Part shown: positions 36,375 to 47,900 of the stretch, piece by piece | How the letters are laid out: every line of letters starts with the position of its first letter | Numbering within the stretch: position 1 is the first letter of the stretch | Assembly (NCBI GenBank): GCA_020205615.1 | Contig: CM035160.1 | Coordinates: forward strand, 6,550,437-6,614,436 | Reading direction: 5' to 3' | DNA from: Panax quinquefolius | Lineage: Eukaryota > Streptophyta > Magnoliopsida > Apiales > Araliaceae | Length of the DNA stretch: 64,000 bases | Translations under genes and position numbers: made by a program | The notes under the pieces: generated by a model | Databases searched by the model: none | What the model was told of the DNA's origin: nothing | The model's input: only the letters and a program-made list of their open reading frames with translations

Positions 36375-39149
36375 TGTGGACGCCCCAAAATAGGTATACA
36401 CAACACCCATTCTGAATCGCCAAATACATGAGTACGAAACAACTACAACTTTATTATTACAACAAGAAAAGCGTGAGTTTGTATACAAATATTATCTTCT
36501 AGACAATATCTATACTCAAATAAATCCTCATCACATTATTGATACATCATTTTGCAAAAATGGTGAGGACTACTAAACAATCCTTTCTAAAACCTTCATT
36601 CCATACCCAGACTAAGTACTATTGCTACATTCTCGTCTCCCGAGAAGAAAAATGGAACAACAAGGAAAAGGGTGAGCTCAACTAGCCCGAGAAAAGAATA
36701 TTATGACTAAGATAATATACAACAAATTATCGTTAGTCTTGACGAGGAAAAATCGATAGAATCTGATAAACAAAGTTTCGGATCAATATTCGCGGTGAAA
36801 TAATAATTCATAGAAGAGTTACGTAGAGAATAAAATCTACTATAATCTATGAATTTAACGATCCATCATCAATATTTTATCCCCTCAAACATCAATCGAT
36901 ATACATCCGAATCAAATATTCATCTTTGACCACTACTGGCCAAAGATATTCATCGATTAATCATGTTCATTTAAACACTGTTCATCTTTGCACTACAAGC
37001 CAAAGATATTCTTCAGAAATCATTCATCTTTGCACTACTGAGCCAAAGATATTCTTCAAATCATTTCATCTTTGCACTACATGGGCCAAAGATATTCAAT
37101 AATATCATCATTTAAGGTAGAGGATGATGAAAATATTTTAAAGAAACGAATCCAAAGGAAACAAAATGACAAGGATTAAGGATTAAGGATTAGTACTTGA
37201 TTCTATCCACGCCCAAAATACCTCAAAAATAATCATAGTGGTGTAAAATTCAAGAATGATCAAAACATGGATACAATCGAGTTAGTATCCGAATAGATAT
37301 TTTGACAAAAAAGAAAAATTTTATTTTTCTATTGAATAGTCAGAGTATCGTGAATAGTCTTAGTATACGTGAATAGTAACTCAAACCAAAAGATAGAAAT
37401 TCCACAAAAACATCTTCACGCTTCATGAATAGTACTTTCGTGAATAGTAACTTTCGTGAATAAGAACTCATCTGAATAAGTAACTCGTGAATAGTAACTC
37501 ATGAATAATAATCAGATGAATAAATAACCCCCAGACATGAAAAAAGTTCCAAATTTGATAAAAACTTCAGATCAACATTTCAAAGATAATGATATTGAAG
37601 AAATAATATCATTACAAAAAAAATATCCACTTACCTCGAAAGATCGAAGATTACTACAATTTAGAATCTACCGGTATAAGTCTTTGAAGGAACTTGCCAC
37701 CGTCTAGCAATACTCAAAGTATACTCAAAATACTCACAAGAATACGCTCAAAATATCGAGAGAAATAGAGAAAACTTGAGTTTACGGTGTGATTTTCAAT
37801 TCTAACCCAAGCACCCTATTTATAGGAAAATGCTTAGAACACCAAAAGCGAAAAAATTTAATATAATATTAATATAATTATACAAATTTTCCTTAGCCCA
37901 CCTTTTGGTCAAAACACCAGCCACACATGTTAATGATGTCCAAAAAATACAAAAAAACGTTTTTCTTAACAAAAATAATTTAAACTCCCAAAATCAATTA
38001 TTTGAACTTGAACTTCAATAATTCATAATAAATAGCCCTTTCATCAGAAAATTCGAATCTCTTGAGTTTTTATAGGAATTCAATTCTCTACAACTTTGCA
38101 GAAGAAAGTTTTTCCAAATTCCAAACAAAAATCGACCGAAATCCACAAACATGCGATTTTACGGTTATAATCAAATTTCTTCGATAATTGTGTCCACCAA
38201 CACACAAAACATGTGTTAAACATTTAATGCCACAAAAATACTCTTCCTCCTCATATACTCATATATCCCACATTCATTGTAAAAATATCACCAGTTAATA
38301 TATTATTAAAATAATATATTTAAATGAATTATTTTATCGAGAAAAGATAAAATATTAATTTTAACAATTGTCATTTTAAAATTTTCTCCATCTATATCCA
38401 CATAAAATCAATATTTTCATCATCATATAAATCAATAATTAATTATTCACAAATAATATTACGAGAATCACAATATCGACAACCAGGCGGTTCCTGGAAG
38501 AGGGGCTTTCCAATAAGAATTTCTTCTTCTTGGCGCTGCAATTAGATGACCAAACCTCTCCTTGAACAGTAACTTTCTAGACATTGCCAATAATGTTATC
38601 TAATAATATTATTCGGATAATATGAATTATTGCTTCGATAATGAAAGATCTTGTGTAATGACAATTATTGAAACAACAAACAATATAAAATATCAACGCA
38701 AACAATTATTAACTCGATAAAATCTTTGAGCGAATAATTCAGTAACCATTATTGAGTAGTGCCTTCTACGTAAGAATCAATAATTGGTGCGTCTGGTATC
38801 TTCTTCGTTCAACAACGCGTATTAGTGTGTTTTAACCACCGGGTATTCCAACAAAGGCAACAACTACGCCAGTTATTTAAAAATAACTTATATTTGTCGT
38901 TTTCTTCATCCAATCGCTTTTCAGTTATGGGGCCCACACATATGGTCATAGTCGTCGTCTTAATATTCCCCGACGATCACGAATATTCCACGACCAAACG
39001 AATATTCCCGACAACAATGAATATTTTATAACCACTTGCTTATTTTGAAATATTTACGTATTTAACCCTTAACTATCCACATTAATCAAATCAACCTTCT
39101 TATTTCAAAATAAAGGAAATTCCTTTTATTTAAAAATTTAGGTCTTACA
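36375..39149 (-). mobile_element. Gypsy LTR D
   Basis: Starts TGTGGACGCCCC after CATAT and ends GGTCTTACA at 39149, followed by ATGAT (39150-39154) and the rest of the outer solo LTR. Same subtype as LTR A. No primer site adjoins its left side, so it is not the 5' LTR of an intact element. Confidence 0.85.
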
Positions 39150-39807
39150 ATGATGGATAGTTTTTGGTATGATTATGACTGTGGGTGATTCGGTATAGTC
39201 ATGACCATTGATAATTTGATGAAAATCCTCGACCAGTGAGTGCAGGGGATGATTAGATATTGTGGTTTATTCATTAAACCGAGTCTTAGTGATAAAAATT
39301 TATGAAAACCTTTTAAAACCAAAAGATAGTAGACTTTTATTTTCTACTTGACTCTTTTAATGGATTAAGATATTCATTGTAGTTAAACCGTTTGTCTATT
39401 GTATTTTATCGGTTTAACATTGTTGAAGACTATTGATAATTTATTACGCATTATCTTAGTTATAATATTTCTTCTTTGGACTAGTTGAAATTTCACCTTT
39501 TCTTTCACACCGTACTCTTGAAATGAGAAATATAAATTTGACGAGTCGGGAAAAAGAGTGATGGTCCCAAGATAAGCATTAGTAGTCCTCACTATTACAT
39601 TAAATAGTGTGACAATAAATGTAATGAGGACTCCTTGAGTATGGATATTGTCTAAATGACAATATTCCTATTAGAACTCTCGATTTATGTATTGTCGTAT
39701 GTTACTGCCTACGGATGTATAATTAAGTTTGTATTTGAATTTATGTATCATGTATGAAGTGGCGGCATTCAAGATGGATGGCGTATCACCAATTTTGGGG
39801 CGTCACA
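39150..39807 (+). mobile_element. Solo gypsy LTR (outer), right part
   Basis: Continues the LTR broken at 4779. Comparison with the inverse of LTRs F and G near 22900-23040 shows that the two parts join at one ATGAT. Ends GGCGTCACA at 39807, followed by the TAAAG duplication. Confidence 0.85.
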
Positions 39808-39812
39808 TAAAG

Positions 39813-39842
39813 AGTTAATTAGAGAAACTGTTGTTAATGCTC
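39813..39842. mobile_element. PIF/Harbinger-like MITE, right end
   Basis: Right terminal repeat (GAAACTGTTGTTAATGCTC, 39824-39842), inverse of the left end at 1959, followed by the TAA duplication. Confidence 0.65.
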
Positions 39843-39872
39843 TAACTAACTCATTTAAAACTAATTAACCTA

Positions 39873-39938
39873 ATTCTAGTCACTTCATTTAAAAGCCACT
39901 AACCTAACTCTAGCCATTAATTTAATATAGCACTAATA

Positions 39939-39974
<36 letters not shown>

Positions 39975-40624
39975 GAACACTTTGTTATGTCCCTCATTGG
40001 TTTTTTTAATAATAATTTTATTATTATTATTATTATTTTGTATTCTATTTTTTTCTTCTTTGTTTTTTTTGTGTGAAAGTTATATAGCTATTTTGGAGTA
40101 TCATTGACTGTTCACGTGGAGCTTGGACGGTGGTTTTGAGAGGGGACAAAACATAGGTTTGGAGTTTTTTTAGTATGGTGTGTTGAGAATAATTAATTAA
40201 TCAAAAATAATTCTAACATAATTCACGTCATTCTTTATTGGTTAAAAATAATTTAGAAAGCCACCTCAAATTAAATAAATGGTCAACAAACTTCTGTTAA
40301 AAAAAGAGGTGAAAATAAATTCACTTTTTTGACTTTAATGTTTAATTGAGAAAAATTTAACCTGGTTGTTTAAAACAAAAAAATAAATTAAAGTTTATTA
40401 ACCCTTTATAATATATGTATGTACAATCTTAAAATAATACTACATGATAAATTTTTTTTTGACATATTATTCTTTTTTTTTTGTCATTCATAATCTTAAC
40501 ATGATAAAGTGCTCATCACAAAGCTCCACTCAATAAATATTTAGACAAAATATGTATATAACTTTCGCACATAAAAAACAGAATACACAATAATAAATAA
40601 TTATTAAAAAAATCAATGAGGGAC

Positions 40625-40669
<45 letters not shown>

Positions 40670-40735
40670 TTAGTGTTATATTAAATTAATGACTAGAGTT
40701 AGGTTAGTGACTTTTAAATAAGGTGGTTAGAGTAA
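39873..40735. mobile_element. Long-TIR non-autonomous element with microsatellite arms
   Basis: About 120 bases at 39873-39998 are repeated in inverse at 40613-40735: shared ATTTAAAAG, CACTAACCTAACTCTAG, ATTAATTTAATATA and CACTAATAT, then an (ATT)n tract, then TATGTCCCTCATTG. The interior (39999-40612) is A+T-rich and non-coding. The ATT tract in each arm has expanded, which lengthens the TIRs. TSD is not clear and the superfamily is unknown. Confidence 0.65.
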
Positions 40736-41001
40736 AATTAATAATTTTAAAATGAGATAACAATTTCTAAATTAAAAATTTAATAATTTTAAATCTGAAA
40801 CTTTAAATAAGCGCTCTCTATTTAAAATTGAGATTTTTCAGAAATTTAAGTATATGAATCAAATTTTGGAGGGTGGATTTTGATGGACGGGAGGGGATAT
40901 CAAAAAAGGACCTGAAAATATCAGTTCTCAAAATAATTAGGGGAAATTTTTTAGGTACTATTCTTTATTGCCACGCTGGCTGTCCGTACCGCTTGTATCA
41001 A
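40736..41001. other. A+T-rich spacer before H2A.X copy 2
   Basis: No gene, repeat or structure stands out. Confidence 0.5.
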
Positions 41002-41053
41002 CCAATAAGAACAAAGATTTCGAAACCCCCGTCGCTCTGAAGTCCTATATAAA
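41002..41053 (+). promoter_or_regulatory. CCAAT and TATA boxes of the second H2A.X gene
   Basis: CCAAT at 41002-41006 and TATATAAA at 41046-41053, about 123 bases before the ATG at 41176. Layout and spacing mirror the promoter at 352-383. Confidence 0.7.
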
Positions 41054-41145
41054 CCAAGCTTCCCCTCCATTTTTCTCTCATCATCCAACAATCAAAAACA
41101 TTGGCATATAGTACTACCTTATATTTTCTCTCTCCTAGGGTTTGA

Positions 41146-41873
<728 letters not shown>

Positions 41874-44800
41874 GATTATAGCTTTGGGAGGTTTTTGTTG
41901 TCTGTTGATGTTTAAGTATATACAAGGGAGGGTGTGGTTACAAGTTGTTGGTTATGACTTCAACTGATGTATAACCCCATTTTTGGGATTTGTGATGAAA
42001 TGGATACACAAGAAATACAGTAACTTATGTTTATCTTAATTTCTACTATTTGATATAATTTATTATTCTCATTTTTTACCTTATTCCATTTTTTGAGATG
42101 ACATGGAATTGTTTCTGGGTTGATTGTTTGATTTGTGCATTATTCGGGCGCATAAATGAATGGCTTTTCTCACTAGTGTGAGTTGATACATCTCAAGAAA
42201 AGGTAAATCATCTTTGAAGAATATTTGATTGTTTGTTTTGTGAGTGAGTTGATTAATCTGATTTAGTTCTGCTTCGTGTGAGCTGATATAGATAGTCAGA
42301 ATGATAGTTAACTGGAAGCAACTTTTTGAGCGACAACGGTTTTGTCTAGATTCATAACTATGATCACTTATTGCAATTTCTGTTAGAGTCGTGCTTTATG
42401 TGTATATCATTATGCCTTACACTCTATTCGACTGCTTCATCTTAGTTTTACTCGTGTTGTTTCATTTTTCCTAGGTTTTGTGGTATTGTTTTCGTTTTCT
42501 TGATTAATGAGGAATAATTGTACTTCTTGTTGCATGTAGTATGACATGAAAATATGCTTATTTCATGACTATTTTACTATTAATAATTTTTCGTCCTTAA
42601 TCTTAGATGTCAAATGTGTCGAGTGTTTCCATGGTGAGCATAAACTTTGGAACATGCCTACGGACTTGTATGGAAGAATATGGATCTTGCTGAACAGGGA
42701 TTGCAGGAATGTTACTGTATGGTTTTATATCGGTTTGTTTGAGATGGGTATGGATGGATCATGCTAACCTGGTTATTTCAGGAAACATCTTGTATGTTTT
42801 TCATCTTTGTTGTTACCTTAGTTGGTGAGGTGGTTCTTGGTGCACCACTGATTGCCAAAAAAAGTTCTTGTTGGGCTTACTATCTTGGAGTTCATAAATT
42901 GGTCAGTTTCTCTTATTTGTTTAACTTCAATTGTTTCTGTATGCCCTTTTATGTGACATTTTTGAAACTAGACTATTCATTTTTTGGCTGCATTTCTAGT
43001 TTGCCAAACAGAAATTATTACTCCTAATTAATTTTGGCTTTAGTTTCTGACATAAAATGTCTACAAAAAGGATTTGATTCAGGTGTCTTCAGCGCACTTT
43101 CAAGTGGAAGATATTACACTTAATCAAACTTTTAGTTGATTTTGTGATACACATATATAGGATGGAGTTATTGGCATGCCATTCTATGTTTTTTGTCTAG
43201 TTTTGCTTATAGTTTTGGTGCTGATGCTAAATATCTGTAAGTTTGTGAGGTGTGTATTATTGAAGCTTGAAGAATGTCATATGTATACAATAGGAGCTTG
43301 GATTCACCTGCATATGGAGATATATTGACTTGGCTCTAATGTAACCGAATGAATACTAACTACATCTGCATGTGGAGATATTATGTTTTAATGTGTGGGG
43401 GCTTTAGGTCCATGAGTAGTAGTAGTTTAATTGTACCTTATCTAGTACCAGAAGTAGTACCCTTTCCTTGTCTAAACTCTTTTTAAGCAGCCTTTTGTCT
43501 TGAGGCAACAAATTAAGTTGAGGCATGCAGCTCGCTCAGTTATTATCCCGCAAAATTAGGACAAGGTTCCCAAATTCCCTGTCCCTCAGCAACATTCATA
43601 TTATCCCGCAAAATAATTGCATGAATTTTGACTATCCATAAAGACAGACAGAGAGACAAATTATGTACTACTACTATTATTCTATTGAATTTTCTTAATT
43701 TTGTTTTTTTAAATTTGTTGAATCTTTGACTGGGCACGAATTCAAAGTGAAGACAGACACTGAAGATACAACATACCTTTGTGCTAATCTGTCCTCATTT
43801 CTTTCTAGTAGGCAGCTTGTAGCAGATAACTTTTTCTTAAAGAGCCACAAGGAAAAATGGATATCTTTTTGGTTTTTGTCTTTTTTTTTTTCGTGGGGCA
43901 GGGGGAGAGAGAAAATGAAAAAGTTGATGGTGGATCACCTTTTCACTTTAATATTCATGGAAGAAGAAGATTTTAGTAACTTTATTATTATCATCTTTAT
44001 CACATGAAATAATTTATTTTTTATGAAATAATAAAGGCTACTAAAAAAATGTTAAATGCTAAATAAATCAATTAGTCAAACTAAATGAGTTAAATCGCTA
44101 ATAGCTACTATACTATTTGAGAAATCTAACTACCTTATTCAACAATGAGTCAAATTAAAAGCTTAAGCTTACTATAAATGTGATTTAGTATAAGTTATGA
44201 TTAACAAGTAAAAGATAAATTGAAATTAAGTTAAAATAAATTATGAATGTATTCATTAATAATGACATTAATTAAAGAGAAACAAAATAGAAAAGCAAAA
44301 AATATACATTATATTTGGTAAACTAACTTATTTAAAAATGACTTAAATCACAAATAATTAATTATTTTTTAAATTTAAAATTCAACTTATAAGTCAAAAA
44401 ATAAATGACATGTTAAGAATAAAAAATAATTTATAAGTTGGTTTGTTCCCGAACAGGGCCTAATACTAATTAAGGAATTATCTGGAGAACGTTGGTCGAT
44501 GTCTGTCAACGTTCGTAAAACTGTAATAATCCCTCGTAACAGTTGACTGCCACCACCAAAATTCAATCTCCTCTTTTTTAATTTCTCTCTCAAATACCAA
44601 ACCTGAGCTCTTCGTACACCTCAACGACTCAAACCAAAGAAACAAACTCAGTGTCCGATCCCGGTGGCAGCCCCACCGCCGATTCTGGGCCCCACCGTCC
44701 ATCTCCACCACTAGGGTGGAGTTGCTATGATATTCCCTCTTGCCCCCACATACATTCTCTTTCTCTCTATGTTTTAATTAATAATAATTACTCTCTCTTT

Positions 44801-44905
44801 ATTTGTCTTCCATATAATATTAATCTCAATTGCACTGTATATTTATATATAAATCAGTATATATTTTTGGGTAATTAAACCATCAATTTTAGCGGCTGGG
44901 TGGGG
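41874..44905. other. Intergenic region between H2A.X copy 2 and the BSL1-like gene
   Basis: The first 150-200 bases are probably 3' UTR. From 42050 to 43500 the composition is even, with scattered short frames (42546-42767, 42761-43027) that resemble no known protein. ATTATCCCGCAAAAT occurs twice at about 43540 and 43603. The sequence near 44395-44460, ending GTTCCCGAACAGGGCC before TAA, looks like the right end of a common plant MITE, but its left end was not found. The 5' UTR of the next gene probably starts in 44600-44740. An AG at 44891-44892 could be the acceptor of a 5' UTR intron. Confidence 0.45.
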
Positions 44906-47900
44906 ATGGCTTCTCCCAAGCCGTGGCTATCTCCGGCTCCGACGTATCAGCCCTTCGAAAGCTATTGGGACACCGACGATGACAACCCCGGTCCCCGTTG
45001 CGGTCACACTCTCACTGCCGTCGCTCCCACCAAATCTCACGGCCCTCGCCTCATCCTCTTCGGTGGTGCCACCGCCATCGAAGGCGGCGGCGCCTCCTCC
45101 GCCCCCGGAATCCGTACATACCCTTCCTCTTCCCTCCTCTCTCTCTGTCTGTCTGAGTTGAACTGAACTGTTTGTGTGATTTTGTTCTTTTTTTAGGGTT
45201 AGCTGGTGTAACGAATACGGTTCATTCCTATGATGTTGTCACTAGGAAATGGATCAGGCATGTTCAATTATACTACTTGTTATTTCATTAATTCAGTAGA
45301 AAGACTTTGAATTTAATTATACATGTTCTCTCTTTTGTTAAATTGATTTCAAATTGAATGTTATTGATATTTTCTTGTTTTTCCGGTGTTCCAATCACTC
45401 AGAATAAGACCAGCTGGTGATCCACCTTCTCCTAGGGCAGCTCACGCAGCTGCAGCTGTTGGCACCATGGTTGTCTTTCAGGTGATTAGAACTTCACTTG
45501 TAATGAGAAAAGATTGGCTTTTTATATAGTTCTTTTGGTTTTATCTTTGATGGGTTCGTGCTGCATTGTTAGGGGGGAATAGGTCCTGCTGGTCATTCAA
45601 CTGATGATCTTTACGTGCTTGACATGACCAATGACAAATTCAAGTGGCATCGGTAGGCTTCTGGAATTGCCATCTTTTTCGGCCTGCTTGTTGAGTTTTC
45701 TTTACATTCGACTTGACTACTATTGTTTCAATGTAGAGTTGTCGTTCAAGGACAGGGTCCTGGGCCTCGATATGGTCATGTAATGGATTTGGTTGCCCAA
45801 AGATACATTATTACTGTCAGTGGCAACGACGGTGAGTCCAGTTTTCCTGTTTAGCTTATCATTTGGGTTTGTTGTTTTTCTTCTTCTCGTTTTTGTGATA
45901 GCTATTGGTTTCTTACTATCGTAAGAGATATTAATTATGGTTACCAACTACACTATTAAGTTACGTGTTAGATAGTAAGTTACAATGATTTACTTAAATA
46001 AATTTCTAGGTTAGCAATCCCATCTTAAGGTTTGGTAGCTTGTATCGTGCTGTTTTATATATATATATATCAAATACGTCATAAAGCGACATAGCAGTTG
46101 GAGTTGTAATGGTTGTATGCTGCAATTATACAGTCAATGGCTGTTCTTCTTATTGTAGGCTAAATGAGGTAATTATCCTTGATAAACCTCCCTTCTTTCT
46201 TTAAGTGTTCAATATTAATAGGAATATATAACTCCATGGGAGTCTCATTGATAAAGTTCCTCTAACCTTTTAGACTAAAAGACAATTTGCACCCCAAACC
46301 AATGTTCTAAAAGGCGGGAGGTGGGCGGCCGCGGGGGGCCTAGCATCTAGGGGGCCTAGCGCCTATGGGGCTTAGGCTGGGCCTGGGCGGGAATTTTTAT
46401 TGTAAGTCAATTTTAATATTTTATCTTACATTTATCCAAACAAAACAATAATATAAAGCAAAACAATCTATAATAAAGATAATAAAAGCATTTGCTTAAA
46501 GTTTAAACACATCCATATTGTCAATGTCAAATTCAAACGCAAACATGCAATTGTTGAAAGTTCAAACATATCTTTAACGTATTAGTTTTATTCATAAACA
46601 ATATTGCTATTAAATAATAAAATTTAAAATTCAAGAATTCAATTCAATATTAAAACTTAGGAAATTAAACATAAATTTAAGAATTATATTGAATTAAACT
46701 AAATATTACAAATGTATCATTATTTATATAATTTGAAGTTGAGTACAAGTTAAAAAATTACAACTATAATAAAATTATTCATTTTGACTTGATATTGTTC
46801 ACTACTTGTTGATTTGATATGCTACAACATGCATTATGAATATGGTAAATCATTAAAAAAATAAATATATCAAGATCTGGTTTGAGTAGTTATTAAAGTA
46901 AAAAAAAAATTCTCCGCCTAGACCCCATCTAACTCGCCTAAGCCCCACCTAATTTTTTAGAGGATTTTTGCATACAGGTGCAGTGAGGCGCCAGGGGACT
47001 AGAGCCTAGTGGCGCCAAGGAGGCTTAAGCGCTGGCGAAGGATTTTTAGAACACTGCCCCAAACTTTACATAAATGTTGACGTTTGGACCCCAAACTGAA
47101 AAATATGTCTAAGTACACCCCAAACTTCAGTTATACATAATAAAAAACACACTTTCTTCAGTTAACCAGTCAAAAGTGACCGGCTAAGCTTGTAATGTTT
47201 ATTACAGAGGGGTACTTTTGGTAGTTTACATTTATGCCAAATTTGTGTCCTCCTCATCGGTGTCTCCGTCCTCTCTGTAAATCCCACCACCACTCCTCTC
47301 TTCAATCCCACCATCATCTCCCACCCTAGCAACATCACCCACCTACTCCACGCCTTCTCCGCCACCACCACCCCAAACTCCCCTTCCGTCCCACACTCCC
47401 ACGGTGCCTCCATCACCTCCTTTTCTCTCTCCTTTGACCTACACACATGCAAAACTGCCATCATTGTCGCCTGCGACACCTCCCCAACCTTCATCCTAAC
47501 AACCGTAACCCTCACTCCTGCAACATTCTCTTTACCCACCACATCCCCATCTTTCCTCTCCAATTCCTCCAAAACCTTACTTTTAGTCCTATTTGAACCC
47601 ACCATTACCAAGGCCTTTTCCAACATTCTTCACCTCCAAATCCTGATGATCAAGTGCTTGTCTATAATACATAAACGATAAACAATCATGCGGAACAATA
47701 TAATCAAAGCTCTCCCACCCCCGTTCCTTTCGCCGGCGAGGAAAATCCTTAATAGCTTGGGCAAGTTACTGTGCCCCCTTTCCATCAAATTTCTCCTCCA
47801 CAATCAACCACGCCGCGCGCCGCGTGATGCTCAGCAAACGAATTTCATACAACAATGCATCGCCACCCAAATCAAAATAACATAAAATTTTAGGGTCGAT

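Noticed and set aside
4780..39149. Treating LTRs A and D as the two ends of one simple element inserted at ATGAT
   Set aside because: No primer site adjoins D and no integrase tail adjoins A. Instead both inner flanks are CATAT, inside the integrase gene of X, which a simple element cannot explain.
42546..43027. Two adjacent open frames after H2A.X copy 2
   Set aside because: No recognisable domain, no splice structure I could support, and lengths expected by chance in such DNA.
44395..44460. Complete MITE upstream of the BSL1-like gene
   Set aside because: Only a right-end-like sequence (CCCGAACAGGGCC before TAA) is seen. I found no matching left end within several hundred bases.
44651..44878. 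Open frame that might extend the BSL1-like protein upstream
   Set aside because: It is not in frame with 44906 without splicing, resembles no BSL1 sequence, and the ATG at 44906 gives the family's normal N-terminus.
45258..45402. Using a GT donor a few bases downstream of 45257 instead of GC
   Set aside because: Extending the exon to the next GT and joining to 45403 leads to a stop within about six codons, whereas the GC donor keeps the conserved Kelch sequence.
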